DNA of 16,285 nt from Acidobacteriota bacterium (GCA_021805265.1 JAJZFR010000362.1:1-16285); one strand, 5' to 3'. Positions 7,236 through 15,105 are shown, numbered from the stretch's first letter. Program-made: numbers and translations. Notes: a model not told the origin generated them from the sequence alone.

Positions 7236-9578
7236 TTGGCAGTGCAAGCGTTCAACCACAAATCGCGGCAAGGAATGACGGGTCTGAGCGTGGCCTTTGC
7301 ACTGCTGCTCTCTGCCACGGCGCAGGCGCGCGTGGCAGTTGCCCGACTGACGCCGAGCGAAGCGTGCTTTGCCGCCGCTGCGGAGCTGCGGACAAGGCTG
7401 GAAGCCAAGCCTGCTGCGGAACGAAGCCGGGGCAATTATGAGCAGACGCTGGATGCGTTTCGCGCGGTCTATCATCGCTGGCCTGAGGCGGGGAAAGCTC
7501 CGGCGGCGGTGGAGGCTGTGGCGGAGTTGCTGGCCGAGGAGGGTCGGGGGCTGCGGGACGAGCATGCCTTCGAGGCGGCGCGGGGGCAGTATGAGTTTCT
7601 GCTGAAGCAGTATCCGACCAGCCCGCAGGTGGCCGAGGCTCTGTTGAACGAAGGCGAGCTTTGCCGCAACGAACTGGGAGACAAGGCTTGTGCGCGGGCG
7701 AAACTGCGCACAGTGTTGAAGCGATTCCCGGATAGCTCGTATGCGGAGCAGGCCGGGCTGGACTTGACGACCCAGGTCCGAAAATCCGGGGCTATCGACC
7801 TGGGGCAGCCTGCGTCAAGTTCCGGGTTGGGTGGGGACCCAGGTCTCAAAAGCGAGACCTGGGGCACCCGGATTGATTCCGGACTGGAGGGGAGTGGGAA
7901 CCCAGGTCCGAAAGTCCGGGACCTGGGGCACCCTGCGTCAAGTTTCGGGTTGGGTGGGAACCCCGGTCTCAAAAGCGAGACCTGGGGCACCCGGATTGAT
8001 TCCGGACTGGAGGGGAGTGGGAACCCAGGTCCGAAAATCCGGGACCTGGGGCACCCGGTGTCAACTTCCGGGTTGGAGGCCAATGCGCCGAGTGCCGGGA
8101 TTGCGCCGACTATGGCGGAGGAACACGTGGGCGGGGTGGTGCGGATTACCGGGATGCGGCACTGGTCGAACCCGACCTCGACGCGGATCGCCATCGACCT
8201 GAGCGGGAAGGTGGAGTACGAGGCGTCACGGGTTCCGAATCCGGATCGGATTTTCTTTGACCTGCATGGAGCGCGGCTGGCGGCGGGTTTGAACGGGCGC
8301 GAGGTGGAGGTGATCGACGATGGTTACCTGAACCGGATACGCGCGGCACAGTACCGGGCGGACGTGACGCGGGTGGTGTTGGACGTGACCGAGGTGAGCG
8401 AGTATTCGGCGTTTCTGCTGCCGAATCCGTGGCGGCTGATTATCGATATTCACGGGGGCAAGCCTGTGGGTGGCGCGGCGGGCAGCCGGACACAGCCGTC
8501 TGAGGCTGCCCATGTCGGCGCGAGGGAGAGCAGCGCGGAGGAGAATACGGAGGCTGAGGTGGCCGGGCTGAGCAACGCTCCGACGCGCGAGAGAGCGACG
8601 ACCGGACCGACCAGCGCGCCGGTTTCGGCGGAGGTTTCGGGAGTGGTTTCGGGGCCGAGCGCTGGGCAGGCGGCTGGTGCGGGGGTTGGCGCGGGGGTTG
8701 GCGCGGGGGTTGGTGCGGGTGCTGGAGCGGGGGGTGCGCGACGGCGCGGACGGCAGCCCGCGGATGCTTCTGCGGAGACCGCCTGGGCGGTGCCTGAGGC
8801 GGCGGAGCCGACGGCGGATGGGGAGCGGTCGCTGGTGCGTGCACTGGGGTTGAAGGTGGGCCGGATCGTGATCGATGCGGGGCACGGCGGGCACGATTCG
8901 GGGACGCTGGGTCCGGGCGGGATCGAGGAGAAGGACGTGGTGCTGGACGTGGCGCTGCGGACCGGGCGGCTGCTGCACCGGCAACTGGGCGCGCAGATTG
9001 TTTATACGCGGGACGACGACACGTTCATTCCGCTGGAGACGCGGACGGCGATTGCGAACAAGGCACAGGCGGACCTGTTTCTATCGATCCATGCGAACTC
9101 GAGCGCGGAGCCTGAGGCGCGCGGGGTGGAGACGTATTATCTGAACTTTACGACGGATCAGAATGCGCTGGAGGTAGCGGCGCGGGAGAATGCGCTTTCG
9201 AGCGGCGGGGTACACGAGCTTTCGGATCTGGTGAAGAAGATTGCACTGAAGGACAAGATTGACGAGTCGCGGGAGTTCGCAGCGGACGTGGACGAGAGCC
9301 TGTATGCGGATTTGGAGGGCGGGAATGCTGACTTCAAGGACCGTGGGGTGAAGAAGGCTCCGTTTGTGGTGCTGATCGGTGCGCAGATGCCTTCGGTGCT
9401 GGCGGAGATCAGCTTTCTGACGAATCCGGAGGACGCGGCGAAGCTGCGCCAGTCGGCGTGGCGGGAGCGGATTGCGGAGAGCCTGGCAGCAGGGGTGGAG
9501 CGGTATCTGCGCGGGTTGAGCGGGGTACGACCAGCGTCGGCTGGGAGCGGGAGCCTGAAGGCCGGCGGGGGCGAATAA
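7236..9578 (+). CDS. N-acetylmuramoyl-L-alanine amidase with AMIN domain and repeat-built linker
   Basis: A Zn-dependent Amidase_3 enzyme that cuts the stem peptide from MurNAc in periplasmic peptidoglycan, as in septum splitting. Numbering from TTG 7236 (780 residues): signal sequence about 14-31; TPR-like helices about 60-175 (FLLKQYPTSPQVAEALL); palindrome-derived linker about 179-275; AMIN domain about 301-406, which should target the enzyme to peptidoglycan or division sites; a low-complexity linker with GAGV repeats; Amidase_3 about 545-770. The catalytic set is H550 (DAGHGG), E565 (IEEKD), H619 (SIHAN) and E724 (LAEISFL). The start is uncertain: ATG 7275 begins right at the hydrophobic core with no basic residues and only an abutting AAGGA, while TTG 7236 or GTG 7242 supplies a basic n-region. 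A TTGCGC-16-TACGCT promoter-like pair lies at 7179-7206. The glycosyltransferase follows 49 bp later. Confidence 0.9.
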   Translation: MAVQAFNHKSRQGMTGLSVAFALLLSATAQARVAVARLTPSEACFAAAAELRTRLEAKPAAERSRGNYEQTLDAFRAVYHRWPEAGKAPAAVEAVAELLAEEGRGLRDEHAFEAARGQYEFLLKQYPTSPQVAEALLNEGELCRNELGDKACARAKLRTVLKRFPDSSYAEQAGLDLTTQVRKSGAIDLGQPASSSGLGGDPGLKSETWGTRIDSGLEGSGNPGPKVRDLGHPASSFGLGGNPGLKSETWGTRIDSGLEGSGNPGPKIRDLGHPVSTSGLEANAPSAGIAPTMAEEHVGGVVRITGMRHWSNPTSTRIAIDLSGKVEYEASRVPNPDRIFFDLHGARLAAGLNGREVEVIDDGYLNRIRAAQYRADVTRVVLDVTEVSEYSAFLLPNPWRLIIDIHGGKPVGGAAGSRTQPSEAAHVGARESSAEENTEAEVAGLSNAPTRERATTGPTSAPVSAEVSGVVSGPSAGQAAGAGVGAGVGAGVGAGAGAGGARRRGRQPADASAETAWAVPEAAEPTADGERSLVRALGLKVGRIVIDAGHGGHDSGTLGPGGIEEKDVVLDVALRTGRLLHRQLGAQIVYTRDDDTFIPLETRTAIANKAQADLFLSIHANSSAEPEARGVETYYLNFTTDQNALEVAARENALSSGGVHELSDLVKKIALKDKIDESREFAADVDESLYADLEGGNADFKDRGVKKAPFVVLIGAQMPSVLAEISFLTNPEDAAKLRQSAWRERIAESLAAGVERYLRGLSGVRPASAGSGSLKAGGGE
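7771..8051. repeat. Array of five REP-like palindromes in two alternating types, 123-bp tandem unit, inside the amidase gene
   Basis: Type A hairpins pair CCCAGGTCC with GGACCTGGG at 7901-7927 and 8024-8050; a version with a short insertion sits at 7771-7805. Type B hairpins pair CCCAGGTCTC with GAGACCTGGG around an AAAAGC loop at 7838-7863; 7961-7985 is a near-identical copy. A and B alternate, and the whole A+B unit is tandemly duplicated with a period of exactly 123 bp (7812-7934 and 7935-8057), i.e. 41 codons, with a partial third unit after it. The reading frame stays open, giving two almost identical 41-residue repeats (each containing GLKSETWGTRIDSGLEGSGN). The array sits between the TPR-like and AMIN parts. 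Confidence 0.9.
8676..8735 (+). repeat. 12-bp tandem repeat encoding GAGV-type linker
   Basis: Five successive 12-bp units of the form GGYGCGGGGGTT, the last two diverged, encode GAGV three times, then GAGA and GAGG. They lie in the flexible linker between the AMIN and amidase domains. Slippage-prone, so its length may vary between strains. Confidence 0.85.
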
Positions 9579-9627
9579 GCGCGAATCCTTGTCGATGCAA
9601 AGCCGATACGAAGTCCATGCAAAGTCC

Positions 9628-10938
9628 ATGCGAATAGTTCTATCCAATATCGGGACGATGGGGGATGTACATCCGCTGATCGCGATAGCGCTCGAGCTGA
9701 AGCGGCGCGGGCATGATCCTGTGCTGGCTGCTCCGGAGGTGTTTCGTGAGCGGGTGCGTCCGCTTGGGTTGGAGTTTCACTCGGTACGTCCGGATATTGA
9801 CCCGAAGAATACGGAGCTGGCGGCGAGGATTTACGAGCCGCGGCAGGGTACGGAGTACGGGCTGCGGCGGTTCCTGTTTCCGGCGCTGCGGGCGAGCTTC
9901 GACGACCTGATGGCGGCGGTGACGAGTCCGCGGCGGGCGGACCTGATGGTGGTGGGAGAGCTGAACTACGCCGGTCCGCTGGTGGCGGAGCGGACGGGGA
10001 TTCCGTGGGCGAGCACGATGCTGGCTCCGATCAGCTTCTTTTCGGCGTACGATCCGCCGGCGCTGCCGATGCATGAGTGGCTGGCTGGGGCGTATGGTCG
10101 TGTGCCGGGGATCGGCTGGGCGATTGGCGGGCTGGCGCGGGGCATGAGCCGGAGGTGGCCGGAGCCGATCTACCGGTTGCGGCGGGAACTGGGGCTGGGG
10201 CGGGGCGCGAATCCGCTGTTTGCGGGGAAGCATTCGCCGCATCTGGTGCTGGCGCTGTTCAGCCGTGCGCTGGGCGAGCCGCAGCGGGACTGGCCGGCGC
10301 GGACGGAGCAGACGGGATTCTGTTACCACGACGCGGACTCGGGGATGGAATGGCTGCCGGAGCCGGTGGAGGAGTTTTTGGCTGCGGGCGGGGCGCCGGT
10401 GGTGTTTACGCTGGGATCGGCGGCGGTGATGACGGCGGGGGATTTTTTTGCTGTGGCTGCGGAGGCTTGCGAAAGGCAGGGCGAGCGGGCGGTGCTGCTG
10501 ATCGGGCCGGATGCGCGGAATCGGCCACAACGCAGGCTGCCGGAGACGATCTGCGTGGCCGAGTATGCGCCGCATTCGCTGCTGTTTCCGCGCGCGCGGG
10601 CGGTGGTGCATCAGGGCGGGGTGGGGACGGTGGCGCAGTGCCTGCGCGCGGGCAAGCCGATGTTGATCGTTCCATGGAGCCACGACCAGCCGGATAACGC
10701 GTGGCGGATGACGCGGCTGGGCGTGGGCCGGACGGTGCGGCGGCGGGAGTGGACGGTGAGCCGGGTTTGCCGGGAGCTGGACGCGCTGCTGGGCCGGGCG
10801 GGAGGTGGGTCGGAATATGCGCGTCGGGCGGGAGAGATTGCGATGGAGGTTGGGGGCGAAGTTGGACACGGGGACGGCTGCCGGGCGGCATGTGATGCGC
10901 TGGAGCGGCTGGCTGGGGCGAAGAGCGGGTTGGGGTGA
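9628..10938 (+). CDS. Glycosyltransferase, GT1 (UDP-glucuronosyl/macrolide-type) family
   Basis: A 436-residue GT-B fold glycosyltransferase. The N-terminus MRIVLSNIGTMGDVHP is the typical GT1 opening (G-S/T-x-GDVxP). The C-terminal nucleotide-sugar site reads VVHQGGVGTVAQCLRAGKP with H328, ending in PWSHDQPDNA with D353-Q354, the acidic/Gln pair that contacts the donor sugar. Relatives glycosylate sterols, macrolides, lipids or flavonoids; the acceptor cannot be predicted. The open frame runs upstream to 9589, but the family N-terminus fits ATG 9628; no strong ribosome site is seen for any candidate. The 12 bp before it partly repeat (AAGTCCATGC twice at 9611-9630). It lies 49 bp after the amidase stop and probably shares its transcript. 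Confidence 0.88.
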   Translation: MRIVLSNIGTMGDVHPLIAIALELKRRGHDPVLAAPEVFRERVRPLGLEFHSVRPDIDPKNTELAARIYEPRQGTEYGLRRFLFPALRASFDDLMAAVTSPRRADLMVVGELNYAGPLVAERTGIPWASTMLAPISFFSAYDPPALPMHEWLAGAYGRVPGIGWAIGGLARGMSRRWPEPIYRLRRELGLGRGANPLFAGKHSPHLVLALFSRALGEPQRDWPARTEQTGFCYHDADSGMEWLPEPVEEFLAAGGAPVVFTLGSAAVMTAGDFFAVAAEACERQGERAVLLIGPDARNRPQRRLPETICVAEYAPHSLLFPRARAVVHQGGVGTVAQCLRAGKPMLIVPWSHDQPDNAWRMTRLGVGRTVRRREWTVSRVCRELDALLGRAGGGSEYARRAGEIAMEVGGEVGHGDGCRAACDALERLAGAKSGLG

Positions 10939-10946
10939 GTACGCGC

Positions 10947-10983
10947 GCCTGCGGAGCGACCGGAGGAGTCGGGCTGCGCAGGC
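10947..10983. terminator. Hairpin between convergent glycosyltransferase and GH3 genes
   Basis: GCCTGCG at 10947-10953 pairs with CGCAGGC at 10977-10983, with an inner GAC/GTC pairing. It lies just past the glycosyltransferase stop, and the facing GH3 gene ends about 50 bp further on. There is an A-run on the + strand after it, i.e. a short T-run on the leading side for the - strand, but no classic U-tract, so terminator function is tentative. Confidence 0.35.
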
Positions 10984-11033
10984 ACAAAAACGAGGCAGGC
11001 GGTGAATCGGGCGGTGATTCGGGATCGTCTGCG

Positions 11034-13322
11034 TTAGTAGGAGATTGCCAGGGTGAGCGGCAGATCGCGGGATGAGCCTCCGACCAGGATGGAGTATTTT
11101 CCTGGGACAAGTTTCCAGGAGTCGCTGGCCTCGTCATAGACGGTGAGGCGATCACGGCTGACTGGAACGGAGACCTGTTTCGACTCGCCGGGGTTCAGTT
11201 TTACGCGCATCCAGCCGACCAGCCGCCGGGGCGGCTCCCCGGCGGAATCGGGCAGGGCGGCATAGACCTGGGAAATTTCCGTTCCGGCGCGAGTGCCCGT
11301 GTTTTTCAGCGTAAACGAGACGGTGGGCGACTCTCCGGGAGACACGGAGAGATTGGAGTAGGCGTAGGTGGTGTAGGAGAGGCCAAAGCCGAAGGGGAAG
11401 AGAACGGGCTTCTTTTCGGCGTCGTACCATTTGTAGCCTACTTTGAGACCTTCGTCGTAGTTCACGTCGAAAGATGGGCCGAGGACCATGAGGCTTGCAG
11501 CCAGGCCAGGGAAGCCGGGCAGGCGCGGCGCGGGGTGTTCGGCGGTGGGGGTGGGCGGGTTGATTTTGATCGGATGGGGCAGGTCGGCTTCACTCAGCGG
11601 GAAGGTGAGCGGGAGTTTGCCGGAGGGGTTGACGTCGCCGAAGAGGAGATTGGCAATGGCCTGGGAACCGCGAATTCCCGGATACCAGGATTCGACGACG
11701 GAGGTAACCTTGTCGATCCACGGCATGAGGACGGCACCGCCTGTTTCGAGCACCACGATGGTATTCGGGTTGGCTGCGGCGACGGCTTCGATGAGTGCAT
11801 CCTGATTGTCTGGCAGCCCGAGATTGGGCAGGTCTACGCCCTCGGACTCATGCTGAACGGCGAAGACGATCGCGACCTGGGAGGATTTTGCCAGCGCAGC
11901 AGCCGAGGCCAGGTCGGTGCCGGGGTCGAATTTCACGACGGCGCTCGGAGCCTTTTCGCGGATGCCTTTGAGGGGAGCCGAGCGATGATAGGCGGTGATC
12001 AGGAAAACAGCCATTGGATTGTTGGCGAGTTCCGGTGGCGGAGGCACGGCACTGCCGCCCGCAGGGGATACCTGTGAGGAGCCGCCGCCGGAGATAACGC
12101 CCACGTCCGCGTGGCCGCCGATTACGGCGATGGATTGGACCGACGCAGCACTGAGTGGCAAGAGGTTCCGGTTATTTTTCAGCAGGACGGATCCCTTTTC
12201 TTCGACCTTTTGCGCGACTTCAAAGCCTTTCATGACGTCCGGCGCCTGGGGCTGCGGAGGATCGTCCACGATGCCGGAATCGAATTCGGTGCGAAGGATG
12301 CGGTGGACCATGTCATTGAGCCTGGCCATGGGAACCTGGCCGGTTTCGACGGCCTTTTTCAAGGGTTCGCCGAAGGATTCCCGGCCCGGCATCTCGATGT
12401 CGAGACCGGCCATGGCGGCCTGGACCGTGCTTTGTGTTGCGCCCCAATCGGAGACGACAAAGCCCTTGAATGCAAAGTCCTTTTTGAGCACGTCGGTGAG
12501 GGTGTATGGGTATTGGCAGGCATAGGTGCCGTTGATCTGGTTGTAGGCGCACATGACGGCACCGGCGCCGGAGTCTTTCAGCGCAATCTGAAACGCGAGC
12601 AGATCGCTCTCGCGCATGGCGCGCTTGCCGATGATCGAGTTGACGGTGGTTCGGCCGTTGTCCTGGTCATTGACGGCGTAGTGCTTCACATCGGTGATGA
12701 GGTGGAGCGCTTTTTCGGCTTTGAGTTCCTGCCCGGCCAGAGTTCCGGCGAGCAGGGGGTCTTCGCCTTTGTATTCGAATGTGCGGCCATCGCGCGGTTC
12801 CCGGATGAGGTTGATGCCGGAGCCGAGGGACATGTTGAATCCGATGGACCGAAGCTCGTTGCCGATCATGGTCCCAATCTCGAACGAGAGTGCGGGGTCC
12901 CAGGCTGCGGCCATGGCCTCGGCGGAGGGCAGCGCAGTGGCATATCGCCCCCTGGCGCCGGCTCCTGAGATGCCCTCGACGGAATCGGACATCTGGAGAT
13001 CGGGGATGCCGAGGCGGGGGACACCGGGGATGAAGCCTCCCGCGGAGATTGCGCGGGTTCCTGGGCCTGATTCCGGCGGCACGAACATGGCCTGCCAGCC
13101 GAGGCCGTGAACGAGCTGAATCTTTTCGTCGAGGGTCAGTTCCTTGACCACCATGTCGGCGCGGGTATCGGGGGAGAGGGTGGTGTCAGACCAGGGATAG
13201 TGTTTGGGTTGGGAGATGGCTGGGAACTGCGCCATTGCCCAAGTGGATGAAAGAAGGGCTGCGCCCAGGGTGACGGAACCGGCAATGCGCTTGTTGAATC
13301 CTGATTTCTTCTGAAATTTCAT
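11034..13322 (-). CDS. Secreted glycoside hydrolase family 3 (beta-glucosidase-like)
   Basis: A 762-residue GH3 enzyme that hydrolyses beta-linked sugars from non-reducing ends. A signal peptide covers about residues 1-31 (MKFQKKSGFNKRIAGSVTLG, then a hydrophobic core ending AMA). The N-terminal barrel has EPRDGRTFEYKGEDP, DVKHYAVND and the nucleophile D292 in GFVVSDWGA. The second alpha/beta domain contains ESEGVDLPNLGLPDNQ, the GH3 E-x3-DRxxLxLPxxQ pattern with Leu where Arg is usual. A C-terminal fibronectin III-like domain occupies about the last 110 residues (LKNTGTRAGTEISQVY). Domain order is that of BglX-type enzymes. ATG 13322 has GGAG five bases upstream; GTG 13337 would add five residues. 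Likely a periplasmic or outer-surface plant-polysaccharide scavenging enzyme; exact sugar specificity is unknown. It stands alone. Confidence 0.92.
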   Translation of the reverse strand: MKFQKKSGFNKRIAGSVTLGAALLSSTWAMAQFPAISQPKHYPWSDTTLSPDTRADMVVKELTLDEKIQLVHGLGWQAMFVPPESGPGTRAISAGGFIPGVPRLGIPDLQMSDSVEGISGAGARGRYATALPSAEAMAAAWDPALSFEIGTMIGNELRSIGFNMSLGSGINLIREPRDGRTFEYKGEDPLLAGTLAGQELKAEKALHLITDVKHYAVNDQDNGRTTVNSIIGKRAMRESDLLAFQIALKDSGAGAVMCAYNQINGTYACQYPYTLTDVLKKDFAFKGFVVSDWGATQSTVQAAMAGLDIEMPGRESFGEPLKKAVETGQVPMARLNDMVHRILRTEFDSGIVDDPPQPQAPDVMKGFEVAQKVEEKGSVLLKNNRNLLPLSAASVQSIAVIGGHADVGVISGGGSSQVSPAGGSAVPPPPELANNPMAVFLITAYHRSAPLKGIREKAPSAVVKFDPGTDLASAAALAKSSQVAIVFAVQHESEGVDLPNLGLPDNQDALIEAVAAANPNTIVVLETGGAVLMPWIDKVTSVVESWYPGIRGSQAIANLLFGDVNPSGKLPLTFPLSEADLPHPIKINPPTPTAEHPAPRLPGFPGLAASLMVLGPSFDVNYDEGLKVGYKWYDAEKKPVLFPFGFGLSYTTYAYSNLSVSPGESPTVSFTLKNTGTRAGTEISQVYAALPDSAGEPPRRLVGWMRVKLNPGESKQVSVPVSRDRLTVYDEASDSWKLVPGKYSILVGGSSRDLPLTLAISY

Positions 13323-13614
13323 CCTTGCTCCAAACACCTTTCCAGCTCCGGTAAAGGCACTTCACGGTCGCGCGGTCGCGCTTTTTTCTTTGGTTCAGTC
13401 GAGGGCGAGACGGAATGGAAATTCGCGAGTTGCCGGAGCAAGCTGACGATACCGAGCCGGGAGTGAGTTGTCAATGGAAGGAAGGTTGGTGTGGGGCTGG
13501 CTTTGAAACGACAGGTTTCGCTTGATCCTTCCCAATCCTGCGCAAGGCCCCGGCCGAAATGACCTGGACGCTCTTCGCCACGGTCAGACGATTCATCAAG
13601 GAGGACGCAAAAGC

Positions 13615-13635
13615 AAGTGCAATAGTACTGCACTT
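13615..13635. promoter_or_regulatory. 21-bp operator-like palindrome
   Basis: AAGTGCA at 13615-13621 is exactly inverted as TGCACTT at 13629-13635 around a 7-bp centre (positions 13622-13628). Two half-sites one helical turn and a bit apart are typical of a dimeric repressor site. A TTGACT hexamer begins 15 bp downstream on the + strand, without a good -10. The regulated gene is not evident; DinB starts over 300 bp away. Confidence 0.35.
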
Positions 13636-13856
13636 CAGCCAATTATCAATTGACTTTCTTTTTGAATTTGGGTAGTGCATCTCGCCCGATACCTGATCCT
13701 TTCGTCGCGAAAGCAGATCAGTTGGAACTGCTTTCGTAGCCTGTATTGTGATCGGCGCAACGGCTTGACTCGTATCCTCATTCTCTTGGATACAAGCAAC
13801 AATTTATATTGGGGGTACAGTTCGATGGATAGCAGTGGATTGCAGAGAATTTCAGC

Positions 13857-13954
13857 CGGCGCGGCTTCGCCAGGGGGAAAGCGATAGGCTGATGCTTCCA
13901 GCGATTCGGCTACGAAGTCGTCTGTGGGAATATCACGGGCTGTCATTTGGATTG
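13857..13954. repeat. Direct repeat copy 1 (about 98 bp), upstream of the DinB gene
   Basis: Begins CGGCGCGGCTTCG and contains ACGAAGTCGTCTG. Aligned by eye with 14412-14510 it differs at about 13 positions plus one 1-base gap, i.e. about 85% identity, in the same orientation. Its end is directly followed by the DinB ribosome-binding site. On the - strand both copies read as a peptide containing DDFVAES, which suggests an old coding fragment, unidentified. Confidence 0.8.
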
Positions 13955-13968
13955 TCGGGAGTACGAGC

Positions 13969-14448
13969 ATGGAGAAAGACGTTTTACTCGAAATTTTGAA
14001 GCAAAACCAACATACGAGCCACTTCTCTTTCGATAGGGTTACGGAAGAAACTGCGAACTTGCGATTGAACGATAAAGCAGCATCCATCGGCTTTATCTAT
14101 CGCCACATCGGTGAAACGATCCATCTATTCGGTCAATTTTTCGGCATATCAACGGACGTGAAAAACACGACGATAGGCGAAATCGATACCGGCCAGCATC
14201 CGGACGTGATCCAGAGCAGAGATATGATCGAGCGAGGATACAAGATGCTTCAAGACCTCGTGAAAAACAGCTCTGAAGAAGATTGGTTGAAACCAGTCGA
14301 TACCCCATTTTTTGGTACTGTTTCCAGGATAAGGTTGTTCGCTCATGTGCTTTTTCACACCTCCCATCATGCAGGCCAAATCTCACTGACGTTGTCAAAG
14401 GGGAGGAGATACGGCGCGGCTTCGTCAGGGGAGAAGGCGACAGGCTGA
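13969..14448 (+). CDS. DinB-family putative metal-dependent hydrolase
   Basis: A 159-residue DinB/YfiT-like four-helix bundle. Family features are H46 in YRHIGETIHLF and the C-terminal helix LFAHVLFHTSHHAGQI. H130 and H134, four residues apart, complete the usual three-His metal site. DinB proteins are a broad family: some are thiol S-transferases using bacillithiol or mycothiol, many are unknown, so no activity is assigned. ATG 13969 has GGGAG eight bases upstream; the 15 extra upstream codons come from repeat copy 1. The family usually ends soon after HxGQIxxxL; here the last ten residues (AASSGEKATG) are encoded by repeat copy 2. Codon use and GC are lower than in the neighbours, which suggests horizontal acquisition. 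Confidence 0.85.
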   Translation: MEKDVLLEILKQNQHTSHFSFDRVTEETANLRLNDKAASIGFIYRHIGETIHLFGQFFGISTDVKNTTIGEIDTGQHPDVIQSRDMIERGYKMLQDLVKNSSEEDWLKPVDTPFFGTVSRIRLFAHVLFHTSHHAGQISLTLSKGRRYGAASSGEKATG

Positions 14449-14510
14449 TTCTTCCCGCGATTCGGCAACGAAGTCGTCTGCGGGGATACCAAGGGCCGCC
14501 ATTTCGATTG
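14412..14510. repeat. Direct repeat copy 2 (about 99 bp), overlapping the 3' end of the DinB gene
   Basis: Same orientation as 13857-13954 and about 85% identical by eye, 555 bp further on. It starts inside the DinB gene and supplies its last codons and stop. On the - strand it holds a 29-codon frame (MAIEMAALGIPADDFVAESR...) starting at 14513, interrupted relative to copy 1 by a 1-base difference. Function unknown. Confidence 0.8.
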
Positions 14511-14604
14511 CCATGCGCCCAGTAGAACGCCGTTGGCGGACCGGTGGATTTGCACCGAAACCCTAACTAAATTGGCTGGCGGCGCGGAATGAGTTCGAGA
14601 CAGC

Positions 14605-14636
14605 AACAGGGCGCGGAGTAAACTCCGCGCCCTGTT
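14605..14636. terminator. Near-perfect 15-bp-stem hairpin, bidirectional terminator candidate
   Basis: AACAGGGCGCGGAGT at 14605-14619 is exactly inverted at 14622-14636 with only AA between, so the real loop takes a few of the innermost bases. It sits between the convergent DinB (+) and cold-shock (-) genes, 36 bp past the latter's stop codon. GATTGTTT follows on the + strand and TTGCTGTC closes the other side. The tails are only mildly T-rich. Confidence 0.7.
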
Positions 14637-14672
14637 GATTGTTTCGGATTCTGCCAGAATCCCTGGGGATTC

Positions 14673-14873
14673 CTAGAGAGGCTGGACGTCAGCGGCCTGC
14701 CAGCCCTTGGGACCCTTTACCACGTTGAACTGGACGGCCTGACCTTCTTGCAAGCTCTTGAAGCCATTCGAGTTGATGGCGGAGTAATGCACGAAGACAT
14801 CTTCGCCGTTCTGACGCGAGATAAAGCCAAAGCCCTTCGCGTCGTTAAACCATTTCACAGTACCTTGTTCCAT
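14673..14873 (-). CDS. Cold-shock protein (CspA family)
   Basis: A 66-residue single-domain RNA/ssDNA-binding OB-fold protein that melts mRNA structure, an RNA chaperone in the cytoplasm. It starts MEQGTVKWFNDAKGFGFISR, with RNP1 as KGFGFI (13-18) and RNP2 as VFVHY (26-30), and ends GPKGWQAADVQPL. Length is standard. ATG 14873 has AGGAA about 10 bases upstream; the longer frame to 14927 adds residues no Csp has. About 230 bp separates it from the divergent gene at 15106, room for the long structured leader common in csp genes, although no cold-box or clear promoter could be picked out by eye. A strong hairpin follows the gene. Confidence 0.96.
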   Translation of the reverse strand: MEQGTVKWFNDAKGFGFISRQNGEDVFVHYSAINSNGFKSLQEGQAVQFNVVKGPKGWQAADVQPL

Positions 14874-15105
14874 TTGATTCGTATTTCCTGAACTTTGAAT
14901 TGCGCTGGAGTGAAACGGAGCGAACACTGGCAGAATCTTGCTTGGTTGGGCGAGTACTGCTCACGCCCGGTTCGGATCTAACGCTGAATCCATGGTAACA
15001 CTGTTCTGGAAAAACGGGTACGAAAATCGGTAACCGGAGGGAAGAATGCTGAAAAGGTGCGATTTTGGGCGGGATGGGAAGAACGTGCTAAGGTGAACTT
15101 TCGCT

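Larger units (their letters stand above)
13323..13968. other. 646-bp low-GC non-coding stretch between GH3 and DinB genes
   Basis: No convincing gene is seen. The part next to GH3 contains GGTCGCGC repeated head to tail at 13366-13381, followed by six T. A 38-codon frame at 13559-13675 (MTWTLFATVRRFIKEDAKAS...) and two - strand frames (13319-13642 and 13471-13680) match no family I know. The rest becomes noticeably AT-rich from about 13600 and holds a 21-bp palindrome and one copy of the ~98-bp direct repeat. It may contain decayed gene pieces that I cannot identify. Confidence 0.5.

Noticed and set aside
7771..8057. CRISPR array
   Set aside because: The repeats are long palindromes in a 123-bp tandem, lie inside an open coding frame, have no unique spacers, and there are no cas genes.
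9640..10869. 409-codon - strand frame opposite the glycosyltransferase
   Set aside because: Composed mostly of Arg, Pro, His and Gln, as expected from antisense reading of a G/C-ending codon gene; no domain is seen.
13319..13680. Two short - strand frames upstream of GH3 (13319-13642, 13471-13680)
   Set aside because: No family resemblance, no good ribosome site, and they overlap each other; kept only in the gap description.
13635..14087. 150-codon - strand frame across the DinB start and repeat copy 1
   Set aside because: It overlaps the real DinB gene and has no recognisable family; only the segment with DDFVAES is of interest and is reported under the repeats.
14520..14600. tRNA-like fragment or att site after repeat copy 2
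   Set aside because: Only a short GGTG/CACC hairpin; no anticodon arm, no T-loop consensus and no integrase nearby.
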